Positions 28,268-36,909 of a DNA stretch of 64,000 nucleotides are shown in pieces. Position 1 is the first letter of the stretch. The number at the start of each line of letters is the position of its first letter. The position numbers and the translations under genes are program-made. This stretch comes from Arthrobacter gandavensis (GTDB lineage Bacteria; Actinomycetota; Actinomycetes; Actinomycetales; Micrococcaceae): assembly GCF_009192735.1 (NCBI RefSeq), contig NZ_VTFU01000001.1, positions 310,001 to 374,000 on the forward strand, written 5' to 3'. Under the pieces are notes generated by a model. That model did no database searches. It was given only the letters and a program-made list of their open reading frames with translations, and had not been told where the DNA came from.

Positions 28268-29584
28268 ATGACCTTGCACCTGCGGTCGGCCTGGGACCGG
28301 GTTCGTGGTTCCCGCCTGCTTCGGTGGGTGGTGGCGCTGCTGGCCGTGGTGCTGGTGATCGAATACATCGTCCTGCCGCAGCTCGGGGGTGCGGGCAACG
28401 TGGCCGGCGCACTGGTGCGCCTGCCGCCGGTGCTGCTGCTTGTTGCCCTGGTGCTGCAGGCCATGTCCCAGGCCAGCTACAGCCTGCTGACGCGTGCCGT
28501 GCTGCTGGGCGATGCCCGTCCCGGCTTTTTCACTCTGTTGCGCATCGATTTGTGCGACTTGGCCATCAACAACACGGTTCCGGGCGGGGGTGCGACGGCG
28601 GCCGCAGCCAGGTTCCGCCTGCTGACACTCTGCGGTGTGCAGTCACAGAATGCCCTCAGTGCCGCCACGATCCAGGTGGTGGGGTCCAACCTCGTGCTTG
28701 CGGGACTGTTTGCCGTGGGGCTGCTGGCGGGGCACGGAGGTGGCAGCGGCGGAAGGTATCTCAGTGTTGCCGGGACCGTTGTGCTCGTGCTTTTGGGACT
28801 ATCGCTGATCTGCCTGGTCATCCTGGAGCGGCACTTGGGCGCTGCCGTCCGTGCGGCACGGGCGGCAGCGCGCGCCGTGCGGGTGATCAAGCAGAATTCC
28901 GCGGAGCAGTTCGTGCGGACAATCGCCGCGGAAGTGCATCTGTTCCGGACCGAGCCCCGGCGATTGGGTGCGGCAGTGCTCCTTGCATCCCTGCGGTACC
29001 TGTTGAGTGCTGCGTGCCTGTGGGTCCTTGTTGCAGCGTACGGGCATGTACTTAACCCCGGGGAACTGCTCCTGGCCTACTCGCTGGCGAATCTGGTGGC
29101 GCTGGCGCCGCTCACTCCCGGAGGGCTTGGCCTGGTGGAGGCGGTCATGGTGCCCATGCTCGTCGGTTTTGGCGCACCCAACCATGTGGCGGTATTGGGT
29201 GTTCTGTCCTGGCGGATCGTGCAGTTCTGGCTGCCGATTCCGCTGGGCGGGCTCTCCTACCTGTCCCTGCGGCTGGGGGCCCTCCGCCGGCAGGCGGCCC
29301 GGAATCATCGTTCAGGGCCGGCACCAAAGACACCGGAACCAGAGGGGTCGGCACCAAAGAAACCGGCTCCAAAGAAAGAGGGATCGGCACCAAAGACACC
29401 GGAACCAGAGGGATCGGCACCGAATTCACCGGCACCAAATTCACCGGCCCCGAACGCACCGGCACCGAACACACCGGCACCAAATTCACCGGCACCAAAG
29501 AAAGAGGGATCGGTGCCAAAGAAGCCGGGACCACGAACGGCGGCCGCGGGGCATCGGTCCCGCGGCCGCCGCCGTGCTGCTTAA
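28268..29584 (+). CDS. UPF0104-type (lysylphosphatidylglycerol synthase-like) membrane protein with repetitive C-terminal tail
   Basis: 438 residues. Residues 1-340 form an eight-helix-like membrane domain with the family motifs NNTVPGGGATAAAARFRLL and ANLVALAPLTPGGLGLVEAV. Members resemble the flippase half of MprF/AglD. From about residue 352 the protein turns into Pro/Lys/Asn-rich repeats (APKTPEPEGSAPKK, APNSPAPNSPAPNAP) and ends GHRSRGRRRAA. At DNA level this tail is a 12-bp-type tandem array followed by a 12-bp-stem hairpin, just like the noncoding 3' ends elsewhere in this window. The tail is therefore probably array plus terminator that stayed open in frame. The substrate is unknown. 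Confidence 0.8.
   Translation: MTLHLRSAWDRVRGSRLLRWVVALLAVVLVIEYIVLPQLGGAGNVAGALVRLPPVLLLVALVLQAMSQASYSLLTRAVLLGDARPGFFTLLRIDLCDLAINNTVPGGGATAAAARFRLLTLCGVQSQNALSAATIQVVGSNLVLAGLFAVGLLAGHGGGSGGRYLSVAGTVVLVLLGLSLICLVILERHLGAAVRAARAAARAVRVIKQNSAEQFVRTIAAEVHLFRTEPRRLGAAVLLASLRYLLSAACLWVLVAAYGHVLNPGELLLAYSLANLVALAPLTPGGLGLVEAVMVPMLVGFGAPNHVAVLGVLSWRIVQFWLPIPLGGLSYLSLRLGALRRQAARNHRSGPAPKTPEPEGSAPKKPAPKKEGSAPKTPEPEGSAPNSPAPNSPAPNAPAPNTPAPNSPAPKKEGSVPKKPGPRTAAAGHRSRGRRRAA
29321..29526 (+). repeat. Tandem array inside the 3' end of the UPF0104-type gene
   Basis: Degenerate 12-base units around CCGGCACCAAAT/G and a longer 27-30-base unit (CGGCACCAAAGACACCGGAACCAGAGGG at about 29320 and 29383, in part) repeat in frame, encoding PAPN, PAPK and PEPEGSAPK. 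The strand is T-poor, like the arrays near pyrD and the unknown 186-aa gene. Confidence 0.85.
29539..29570 (+). terminator. Terminator-like hairpin translated within the ORF end
   Basis: GGCGGCCGCGGG (29539-29550) pairs with CCCGCGGCCGCC (29559-29570), loop GCATCGGT. It lies inside the last 15 codons of the UPF0104-type gene. No T-run follows. Confidence 0.55.
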
Positions 29585-29670
29585 TACGTGCTGCCTAACG
29601 TGTTAATAAGTGCCTAACGTGCTCCCATGCCCGCTTAGTGTGAGGCGCGTTAGTGTGAGGTGCGGTCCGG
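29585..29670 (-). repeat. Degenerate array downstream of the SDR stop
   Basis: Read on the minus strand after the SDR stop: CCTCACACTAACGCG then CCTCACACTAAGCGG, and CACGTTAGGCA twice plus related CACGTATTAAGCAGC. The units contain TAA or TAG. The region fills the gap between the convergent UPF0104-type and SDR genes. Confidence 0.65.
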
Positions 29671-30480
29671 CTAGGCAGGCAGGTTTTGGCCTGCGCCGCC
29701 CCAGATGTCATCTCCGCGCAGCGTGGCGTCGGCCCCGCCGTCGGTGTAGATGGTCTGGCCGGTGGTGTGGGTGTTTTCCTCACTCGTCAGCCATGCCAGG
29801 AGCCGGGCGATGACAACCGGCTCGGAGTGGCCGTTCAGCGGCATCGGCACCGACGAGTCAACCATCTGCCGTCCCTCGGGGGTGGACAGCAGTTCCTTGG
29901 TCATGGCGGACAGCACGGTGCCCGGGGCAACAGCGTTCAGCGGGATGCCGGCTCCCGCCCACTGTTCGGAAATGCTGGCCCGGCGGACCCAGCGGCTGAG
30001 GGCACGCTTGGACGACGGGTAGTTGAGGTACCCGACGCGCGGCCCCTGCTCGGCGAGTGCGGCACCAATTTCCAGTGCGCGGGCTTCGTCCCCGGCCAGC
30101 ATTGCATCCACCAGTTCGGGGGAGTTCGGCTGCAGGGATGCCATGGAGCTGACCACGGCAGCCCGCGGTGCATCGCTCTTGGCCAGCACCGGTGCCAGCA
30201 GTTCGAGGAACTCCGTTACGCCGAAGTAGTTCACGGCAACGGTGATCGGTGCAGGTGCTGAGATTCCGGCGCAGGCGATTACTGCGTCGACCCGGCCTCC
30301 GGCCAGCTCAACTGCCTTGTCTGCGGCGGCGCGGCGACCCTCCGGAGTGCTGAGGTCCGCTTCGACCTCGGCGCCCCGCAGGTCCACTCCCACTACGGTG
30401 TAGCCGCGCCCGCGCAGCAGTTCGGCAGTAGCGGCGCCGATTCCCGATCCTGATCCGGTAACAATATATGTACGTGTCAT
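29671..30480 (-). CDS. Short-chain dehydrogenase/reductase (3-alpha-hydroxysteroid dehydrogenase-like)
   Basis: 269 residues. The NAD(P) motif TGSGSGIG is near residues 8-15, NNAG is replaced by IACAGIS, Ser is in VVSSMAS and the catalytic pair is YPSSK. A 30-residue insertion before the Tyr (SPELVDAMLAGDEARALEIG) is seen in the 3-alpha-HSD/carbonyl reductase type. The substrate is unknown. It lies 37 bases downstream of the zinc finger gene on the same strand. Confidence 0.85.
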   Translation of the reverse strand: MTRTYIVTGSGSGIGAATAELLRGRGYTVVGVDLRGAEVEADLSTPEGRRAAADKAVELAGGRVDAVIACAGISAPAPITVAVNYFGVTEFLELLAPVLAKSDAPRAAVVSSMASLQPNSPELVDAMLAGDEARALEIGAALAEQGPRVGYLNYPSSKRALSRWVRRASISEQWAGAGIPLNAVAPGTVLSAMTKELLSTPEGRQMVDSSVPMPLNGHSEPVVIARLLAWLTSEENTHTTGQTIYTDGGADATLRGDDIWGGAGQNLPA

Positions 30481-30517
30481 GCCTTTAGCTTACGCCGTAA
30501 ACAAGAGGAGTGTGAGC

Positions 30518-30868
30518 TCAGCCGGAGAGCCTTGCCTGCCAGTCCGGAGGCACAAGCCCGGCGGGCCCGGGCGCGGTCTGGTTTAGTGGATGGGACTCCG
30601 GCGGCGCAAGCGGCGGACCCTGGAAAACCGAATTGCTGCGGTAGTCCCAAAACCAGTCTTCACCGGGTTCATAACTGCGGATGACCGGATGCCCTGTTTC
30701 CTCTTCATGTGCCGTGGCATGCCGGTTGGGGGATGAGTCGCAGCAGCCGATGTGGCCGCACTCGGCGCAGCGGCGCAGGTGGAACCACCAGCTGCCTTCG
30801 GCCGTGCACTCCACGCAGCCGGGGCCGGACGGCGGAACGGATGCATTGATGCCGGATGAGTAATCCAT
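30518..30868 (-). CDS. UBP-type zinc finger domain protein
   Basis: 116 residues with strong RBS (AAGGAGTGAGGA). The Cys/His pattern CVEC, CAECGHIGCCDSS, RHATAHEEETGHP, and the aromatic SYEPGEDWFWDYRSN fit a ZnF-UBP fold, known in eukaryotes for binding the ubiquitin C-terminus. Bacterial versions are usual in actinobacteria; their ligand is not known. A Pro-rich C-terminal tail follows. It lies 76 bases after the LacI gene; co-transcription is possible. Confidence 0.83.
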   Translation of the reverse strand: MDYSSGINASVPPSGPGCVECTAEGSWWFHLRRCAECGHIGCCDSSPNRHATAHEEETGHPVIRSYEPGEDWFWDYRSNSVFQGPPLAPPESHPLNQTAPGPAGLVPPDWQARLSG

Positions 30869-30944
30869 GGGTCCTCACTCCTTGCGACGGGGCCAGCCGT
30901 ATCCCTCCACGGTAGTCAGTGGGCGTCGCCGGGAACAGTCCCGG

Positions 30945-31952
30945 TCAGCAGGGCTGAGTGCTTTGCCGCGCCACCAGTTCGGGAGTGAACCGCACCTGCC
31001 GGGGCTGGGACGGGGTCTGCCCGAGCTGTTCCTGCAGAAGCGCGACGGCGGTCCGCCCGATTTCCTCGGCGGGCTGGCGGATCGAGGAAAGCGGCACCAC
31101 CGTGGACTGCGCGAAGTCAATGTCGTCGTAGCCAATCAGTGCCACGTCCTCGGGAACGCGCAGCCCGTTAATCAGCAGCAGTGACTGGAGGACACCAACG
31201 GCCAGCAGGTCATTGGCGCAAAAGATCGCCTCCGGGAGTTGGTCCCTGTTCCGTTTCACCAGGTCCTCGCCCACCGAACGTCCGGCCAGGACTGTCATGT
31301 CCGATGCCTCCAGGACCTCGAGGGAAGCCTCCGGAACCCGCGCCACGGCGTCGCGTGCTCCCTCGAGCCGGTCGGCAACCTGTCGAATGGCCGGGGATCC
31401 GCCAACGAAAGCCAGCCGGCGCCGGCCGGTTTCCAGCAGGTGCTCCGCCGCCATGCAGCCGCCCGCGGTGTCGTCCACCGATACTGAGCTGTGGATCCCG
31501 GGGTCGCCTTCGCTGTCCACCAGGACCGTTGCCACGCCCCGGTCCTGCAGGGAGCGGAGCCGGGTCGTGATTTCGCCGGCGGGCGAGATCAGGACGCCCT
31601 GCACCCGCTGCTCCTCGAAGAGGGTGACGTAGCGGGCTTCGCGCTCCGGATCACTGCCGCTGTTGCCGAGGATGATGTCCGCACCATGCCGGGTGGCTTC
31701 ATTTTCGGCGGCTCGTGCGACTGCGGCAAAGAACGGGTTCGAAGAGTCCAGGACGATCAGGCCAATGGTCCGGCTCTGTCCGGCACGCAGCTGGCGGGCC
31801 GCGTCATTGCGCACAAACCCCAGTGCCTCGACAGCATTCATGACCCGCTCAAGGGTGGGCGGAGAAACGCGGTCCGGATGGTTCAGGACATTCGACACTG
31901 TTCCCACGGCCACTCCGGCGCGCGCCGCCACCTCTTTAATGCTCGCTGCCAT
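30945..31952 (-). CDS. LacI family regulator, probable L-rhamnose repressor
   Basis: 335 residues from ATG 31952, preferred over the ATG at 31964 because GGGGGT lies between them as RBS. The HTH reads SIKEVAARAGVAVGTVSNVLNHPDRV, here cited in part (VGTVSNVLN). The periplasmic-binding-type sugar domain follows (IGLIVLDSSNPFFAAVARAAE; VALIGYDDIDFAQSTVVPLSS). It is divergent from rhaI with a LacI-type operator between them and similar boxes at the distant rhaM/transporter locus. The rhamnose role is inferred from this context. Confidence 0.87.
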   Translation of the reverse strand: MAASIKEVAARAGVAVGTVSNVLNHPDRVSPPTLERVMNAVEALGFVRNDAARQLRAGQSRTIGLIVLDSSNPFFAAVARAAENEATRHGADIILGNSGSDPEREARYVTLFEEQRVQGVLISPAGEITTRLRSLQDRGVATVLVDSEGDPGIHSSVSVDDTAGGCMAAEHLLETGRRRLAFVGGSPAIRQVADRLEGARDAVARVPEASLEVLEASDMTVLAGRSVGEDLVKRNRDQLPEAIFCANDLLAVGVLQSLLLINGLRVPEDVALIGYDDIDFAQSTVVPLSSIRQPAEEIGRTAVALLQEQLGQTPSQPRQVRFTPELVARQSTQPC

Positions 31953-31997
31953 TGGGACCCCCATTTTTTCCAGCTTTTTTCCAGCCCGTCACGTGTC

Positions 31998-32026
31998 TTG
32001 ACAGCGTATCGCGAAAACCATAAGTT
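31998..32026 (+). promoter_or_regulatory. rhaI promoter
   Basis: TTGACA (31998-32003) and TAAGTT (32021-32026) are separated by exactly 17 bases. The expected start point is about 32033, just upstream of the LacI-type operator. It is the best sigma-70-like promoter in the window. Confidence 0.7.
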
Positions 32027-32038
32027 TGTTCGTATAAA

Positions 32039-32050
32039 TGAAACGATTCA
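32039..32050. promoter_or_regulatory. LacI-family operator upstream of rhaI
   Basis: TGAAACGATTCA, a 12-bp near-palindrome with the central CG typical of LacI-family sites. It sits just past the predicted transcription start, so binding would block initiation or elongation. Related boxes occur at 44158-44182. Confidence 0.65.
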
Positions 32051-32174
32051 AGCGCGACTGCTTGTTCCTCTGTCTTCCGTGGACCGTGTGCTGTTCGGTA
32101 GCCTCCCGATCAGCGGCCCCGGGCACGGCGGCGGCCGCGGAATCGTCCCACCCGCCCAGCTTGGAGAACAGCCA

Positions 32175-33341
32175 ATGACGTCACTGACCCACATCTTTCC
32201 CGCCCTGGAGGGCCTGGGCATAGAGGTCCCATCATGGGCCTACGGAAATTCCGGCACCCGTTTCAAAGTCTTTGCGACCCCGGGCACGCCGCGCACCATC
32301 CAGGAAAAGATTGCGGATGCCGCCAAGGTCAACGAACTGACCGGGCTTGCCCCCGCCGTCGCACTCCACATCCCCTGGGACAAGGTGGATGACTACACGG
32401 AGCTGGGCGCCTACGCCAAGGAGCACAACATTGCCCTTGGCACCGTCAACAGCAACACCTTCCAGGACGACGAGTACAAGTTTGGCAGCCTGACGCACAG
32501 CGACCCCGCCGTGCGGCAAAAGGCCATCGACCACATGTACGAGTGCATCGAGATCATGCACCAGACCGGTTCGCAGGACCTGAAGATTTGGCTTGCCGAC
32601 GGCACGAACTACCCCGGGCAGGGGAACATGCGCTCCCGCCAGGACTGGTTGGCGGATTCGCTGCGCAAGGTTTACGACCGCCTGGGCGATGACCAGCGCA
32701 TGGTGTTGGAGTACAAGTTCTTTGAGCCTGCTTTCTACCACACCGATGTTCCGGACTGGGGCACCTCCTACGCCCATACCCTTGCCCTGGGCGAGAAGGC
32801 GCTGGTCTGCCTGGACACCGGCCACCACGCTCCCGGAACCAACATCGAATTCATCGTGGCCCAGCTGCTGCGCCTGGGAAAGCTCGGTTCCTTCGACTTC
32901 AATTCCCGCTTCTATGCCGACGATGACCTGATTGTTGGCGCGGCTGACCCGTTCCAGCTCTTCCGGATCCTCTTCGAAGTCGTCCGCGGCGGCGGCCTGG
33001 GCCCGGACTCAGGCGTATCGCTGATGTTGGACCAGTGCCACAACCTCGAAGAGAAGATTCCCGGCCAGATCCGGTCGGTGCTCAACGTGCAGGAAATGAT
33101 GGCCCGCGCACTGCTGGTCGACACCGACGCCCTGGACGCAGCCCAGACATCCGGCGACGTGCTCGGTGCGAACGCCGTGTTCATGGACGCCTTCTACACC
33201 GATGTCCGTCCGGGCCTGGCCTCGTGGCGGGAATCCCGCGGACTGCCCACTGATCCAATGGCCGCGTACGCCGCCAGCGGCTACCAGGACAAGATCAACA
33301 CCGAACGCCAGGGCGGCCAGCAGGCCGGATGGGGAGCATAA
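32175..33341 (+). CDS. rhaI: L-rhamnose isomerase (RhaI type)
   Basis: 388 residues from ATG 32175 with TTGGAGAA as RBS. A TIM-barrel sugar isomerase: VALHIPWDKVDDY, NSNTFQDDEYKFGSL, KIWLADGTNYPGQ, EYKFFEPAFYHTDVPDWGTS, LDTGHHAPGTNIEF and FDFNSRFYADDDL contain the metal ligands (Glu, Asp, His). This is the RhaI form, distinct from E. coli RhaA. It converts L-rhamnose to L-rhamnulose. It is the first gene of rhaI-aldolase/dehydrogenase-rhaB, 5 bases before the next start. Confidence 0.92.
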   Translation: MTSLTHIFPALEGLGIEVPSWAYGNSGTRFKVFATPGTPRTIQEKIADAAKVNELTGLAPAVALHIPWDKVDDYTELGAYAKEHNIALGTVNSNTFQDDEYKFGSLTHSDPAVRQKAIDHMYECIEIMHQTGSQDLKIWLADGTNYPGQGNMRSRQDWLADSLRKVYDRLGDDQRMVLEYKFFEPAFYHTDVPDWGTSYAHTLALGEKALVCLDTGHHAPGTNIEFIVAQLLRLGKLGSFDFNSRFYADDDLIVGAADPFQLFRILFEVVRGGGLGPDSGVSLMLDQCHNLEEKIPGQIRSVLNVQEMMARALLVDTDALDAAQTSGDVLGANAVFMDAFYTDVRPGLASWRESRGLPTDPMAAYAASGYQDKINTERQGGQQAGWGA

Positions 33342-33346
33342 ACAAA

Positions 33347-35383
33347 ATGAGTAACGATACCGTCAGCGCACTGATCGCCCGATCGAACCGCTTGGGCGCT
33401 GACAAGCGCAACACCAATTACGCCGGCGGGAACACCTCCGCCAAGGGCTTTGACACGGACCCGGTCACGGGAGAAAACGTCGAGCTGCTGTGGGTCAAGG
33501 GTTCCGGGGGAGACCTTGGCACGTTGAAGGAATCCGGCCTTGCCGTCCTCCGGCTGGACCGCATGCGCGCCATGGTGAACACCTATCCCGGCGTGGAGCG
33601 CGAGGATGAAATGGTCGCAGCGTTCGACTACTGCCTGCACGGCAAGGGCGGGGCAGCTCCCTCGATCGACACCGCCATGCACGGGCTGGTCGATGCCCCG
33701 CACGTTGATCACCTGCACCCTGATTCGGGCATCGCCATTGCCACGGCCGCCGACGGCGAAGAGCTGACCCGGAAGATCTTCGGCTCCAAGGTTGTCTGGG
33801 TGCCCTGGCGCCGCCCGGGCTTCCAGCTCGGCCTGGACATCGCCGCCATCAAGGAGGCAAACCCGCAGGCGGTCGGCACGATTCTCGGTGGCCACGGTAT
33901 TACCGCATGGGGCGCCACCTCCGAAGAGGCCGAGGCCAACTCGCTGTGGATCATCGAAACCGCTGAAGCGTACATCGCTTCGAACGGCCGGCAGGATCCC
34001 TTCGGCGCCGTGCTGCCGGGATACTCTCCGCTGCCTGAAGCCGACCGCCGGGCCAAGGCCGCCGCACTGGCACCGGTCATCCGCGGCCTGGCCTCCACCG
34101 ACAAGCCGCAGGTGGGGCACTTCACCGACGACGCCGTCGTGCTGGACTTCCTGGAGCGCGCCGAACACCCGCGCCTGGGCGCCCTGGGCACTTCCTGCCC
34201 GGACCATTTCCTGCGCACCAAGGTCAAGCCGCTGATCCTGGACCTGCCCGCCGATGCATCCCTGGAGGACAGCATTGCCCGGCTGAAGGAACTGCACGAG
34301 CAGTACCGTGCCGATTACCAGGCGTACTACGACCGCCACCGCAGCGAAGACTCGCCGGCGATGCGCGGCGCCGACCCCGCCGTTGTCCTGGTTCCGGGTG
34401 TGGGCATGTTCACGTACGGAGCGAACAAGCAGACCGCACGCGTGGCCGGTGAGTTCTACATCAACGCCATCAACGTCATGCGCGGCGCCGAGGCCATCTC
34501 CACCTATGCGCCGATCGAGGAATCCGAAAAATTCCGGATCGAGTACTGGGCGCTGGAGGAAGCCAAGCTGGCCCGGATGCCCAAGCCGAAGTCCCACGCG
34601 ACGCGGATCGCACTGGTGACCGGTGCGGCATCGGGCATCGGCAAGGCCATCGCCACGCGGCTGGCCGCCGAAGGCGCCTGCGTGGTCATTGCCGACCTGA
34701 ACCTGGAGAACGCCGAGGCCGTGGCCGCCGAACTGGGCGGCTCCGACGTCGCTGTGGGCGTGCAGGCCGACGTGACCGACGAAGCCCAGGTGCAGGCGGC
34801 AATTGACGCCACCGTCCTGGCGTTCGGCGGGCTGGACCTGGTGGTCAACAATGCCGGCCTGTCCATTTCCAAGCCGCTGCTGGAAACCAGCGAAAAAGAC
34901 TGGGACCTGCAGCACAACGTGATGGCCAAGGGGTCGTTCTTTGTCTCCAAGGCAGCGGCCAAGGTGCTGATTGACCAGGAGATGGGCGGCGACATCATCT
35001 ACATCTCCTCCAAGAACTCCGTCTTTGCGGGCCCGAACAACATCGCCTACTCCGCCACCAAGGCGGACCAGGCGCATCAGGTGCGCCTGCTGGCCGCCGA
35101 ACTCGGTGAATACGGCGTGAAGGTCAACGGGATCAACCCCGACGGCGTGGTGCGCGGCTCGGGCATCTTCGCCGGCGGCTGGGGCGCCAAGCGTGCCGCC
35201 GTGTATGGAGTTCCGGAAGAGGAACTGGGCAAGTTCTACGCCCAGCGCACCCTGCTCAAGCGCGAAGTGCTGCCGGAGAACGTCGCCAACGCGGTGGCCG
35301 TACTGACCGGTGAGGATCTCTCGCACACCACCGGCCTGCACATTCCGGTTGACGCCGGCGTGGCGGCTGCCTTCCTGCGATGA
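33347..35383 (+). CDS. rhaEW: Bifunctional rhamnulose-1-phosphate aldolase / lactaldehyde dehydrogenase
   Basis: 678 residues. The N-terminal class II aldolase domain (about 1-430) carries NYAGGNTSAKG, HVDHLHPDSGIAI (metal histidines) and GGHGITAWG. The C-terminal SDR domain (about 430-678) has VTGAASGIGKA, NNAGLS and the catalytic YSATK. In known RhaEW enzymes the aldolase splits L-rhamnulose-1-P to DHAP and L-lactaldehyde, which the SDR half oxidises to lactate. ATG 33347 has GGAG 11 bases upstream; ATG 33329, inside rhaI, is an alternative. The stop overlaps rhaB (ATGA). Confidence 0.93.
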   Translation: MSNDTVSALIARSNRLGADKRNTNYAGGNTSAKGFDTDPVTGENVELLWVKGSGGDLGTLKESGLAVLRLDRMRAMVNTYPGVEREDEMVAAFDYCLHGKGGAAPSIDTAMHGLVDAPHVDHLHPDSGIAIATAADGEELTRKIFGSKVVWVPWRRPGFQLGLDIAAIKEANPQAVGTILGGHGITAWGATSEEAEANSLWIIETAEAYIASNGRQDPFGAVLPGYSPLPEADRRAKAAALAPVIRGLASTDKPQVGHFTDDAVVLDFLERAEHPRLGALGTSCPDHFLRTKVKPLILDLPADASLEDSIARLKELHEQYRADYQAYYDRHRSEDSPAMRGADPAVVLVPGVGMFTYGANKQTARVAGEFYINAINVMRGAEAISTYAPIEESEKFRIEYWALEEAKLARMPKPKSHATRIALVTGAASGIGKAIATRLAAEGACVVIADLNLENAEAVAAELGGSDVAVGVQADVTDEAQVQAAIDATVLAFGGLDLVVNNAGLSISKPLLETSEKDWDLQHNVMAKGSFFVSKAAAKVLIDQEMGGDIIYISSKNSVFAGPNNIAYSATKADQAHQVRLLAAELGEYGVKVNGINPDGVVRGSGIFAGGWGAKRAAVYGVPEEELGKFYAQRTLLKREVLPENVANAVAVLTGEDLSHTTGLHIPVDAGVAAAFLR

Positions 35384-36909
35384 GCGCGAACACGCCGGAC
35401 ACGCAGGCCGCAGCCGGCGTGTTTGCCGCCGTCGACATCGGAGCGTCGTCCGGCCGGGTTATTCTCGGCCGGACGGGCCCGGACGGACTTGCCCTCGAGA
35501 CGGTGCACCGGTTTCCCAACGGGGTCCGGGAGGTTGACGGTGTGCTGCGCTGGAACCTGCCCGGAATCTTCGAAGAGGTGCTCACCGGCCTGACGCTGGC
35601 CGCCGCGCGTGCCGCGGCGGGCGGGGAGCGGATCGTGAGCATCGGCATCGACACCTGGGCAGTGGATTACGGGCTCCTGCACGCCGACGGCGCACTTGCG
35701 GCGCTGCCTCACAGTTACCGCGACGGCCGGACCGAAGCCGTGGTGCCCCTGGTGCACCGGAAGCTGTCCGAGGAACGGCTGTATGAGGTGACCGGCCTGC
35801 AGCACCTTCCCTTTAATACGCTGTACCAGTTGGCCTCCGAACCGAATCTGGACGGGATGCAGGCACTGCTGATTCCGGACCTGCTGGCCTTTTGGCTGAC
35901 CGGGGAACGCCGCACGGAGCAGACCAACGCTTCCACCACCGGGCTCTTTGATGCGGTGGCGGGGGAGTGGGCCACGGAGTTCCTCGCCGAGCTGGGGCTG
36001 CCGGACAACCTCTTTCCCGACCTGATTGCCCCCGGGCAAACCGTGGGCGGGCTGCTGCCCGCTGTCGTGGAACGGACCGGCCTTCCGGCCGGGACGCCGG
36101 TGGTGGCCGTCGGCTCCCATGACACCGCGTCCGCAGTGGCTGCGGTGCCGGCCCTGGAACCGGGGTTTGCCTATGTCTCCTCCGGCACCTGGTCGCTGGC
36201 CGGCATTGAGCTGTCGCATCCCGTGCTGACGGAGGCCAGCCGCAGGGCGAACTTCACCAATGAGCGCGGCGTGGATTCGACCATTCGGTACCTGCGCAAT
36301 GTTGGCGGCCTGTGGCTGCTGAGCGAGTCCATGCGCACCTGGGCCGAAGCCGGCCTGGACATCGAACTGCCGGACCTGCTGGCCGCCGCTGAACTCCTGC
36401 CGCCCGGCGGTCCGCAGATTGACGCGGACTCGGACGCGTTCATTGCTCCCGGAAACATGCCCGCCCGGATCCGCTCCGCCGTGGCGGCAGACGGAGGCAT
36501 ACTGCCGGAGGAACCGGCAGCGGTGACCCGCTGCATCCTGGATTCGCTGGCCGCAGCCTACGCCCGCACCCTGGCCGGCGCCGCGGAGCTGTCCGGACAG
36601 CGGATCGACACGGTGCATATTGTTGGCGGGGGCTCGCAGAATGCCCTGTTGTGCCGGCTGACCGCCGAGGCCACCGGACTGGAAGTGGTGGCCGGCCCTG
36701 TTGAAGCAACGGCACTGGGCAACGTCCTGGTGCAGGCGCGGGCAGCCGGAGCCGTTTCCGGGTCCCTGGCGGATCTGCGCCGGCTGGTGGCGCAGAGCAC
36801 CGAGACCATCACCTACCGGCCGGAGACTTCCTGCCCGCCGGCAGCGGGGGAGAGCCCCACCATGCGGGCGCTTTCGTCCCACAGCCGGGCCGACAGCGCG
36901 GCGTCGTAG
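35380..36909 (+). CDS. rhaB: Rhamnulokinase
   Basis: 509 residues of the FGGY kinase family. AAVDIGASSGRVILG is the phosphate 1 motif; ISIGIDTWAVDYGLL-type sequence carries the catalytic Asp region, GSHDTASAVAAVP the adenosine region, and VHIVGGGSQNALLC the second half. It phosphorylates L-rhamnulose with ATP. The last 32 residues are encoded on DNA that also codes, antisense, for the end of the convergent SDR gene, and the protein is slightly longer than usual. The start overlaps the previous stop (ATGA). Confidence 0.94.
   Translation: MSANTPDTQAAAGVFAAVDIGASSGRVILGRTGPDGLALETVHRFPNGVREVDGVLRWNLPGIFEEVLTGLTLAAARAAAGGERIVSIGIDTWAVDYGLLHADGALAALPHSYRDGRTEAVVPLVHRKLSEERLYEVTGLQHLPFNTLYQLASEPNLDGMQALLIPDLLAFWLTGERRTEQTNASTTGLFDAVAGEWATEFLAELGLPDNLFPDLIAPGQTVGGLLPAVVERTGLPAGTPVVAVGSHDTASAVAAVPALEPGFAYVSSGTWSLAGIELSHPVLTEASRRANFTNERGVDSTIRYLRNVGGLWLLSESMRTWAEAGLDIELPDLLAAAELLPPGGPQIDADSDAFIAPGNMPARIRSAVAADGGILPEEPAAVTRCILDSLAAAYARTLAGAAELSGQRIDTVHIVGGGSQNALLCRLTAEATGLEVVAGPVEATALGNVLVQARAAGAVSGSLADLRRLVAQSTETITYRPETSCPPAAGESPTMRALSSHSRADSAAS

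Noticed and set aside
28268-29584. Full MprF-type lysylphosphatidylglycerol synthase
   Set aside because: Only the membrane flippase-like half is present; there is no C-terminal aminoacyltransferase domain, the tail being a repeat array.
33281-35341. 686-codon ORF on the minus strand
   Set aside because: It is the antisense shadow of the aldolase/dehydrogenase gene, with no domain motifs and an amino acid composition typical of high-GC antisense frames.
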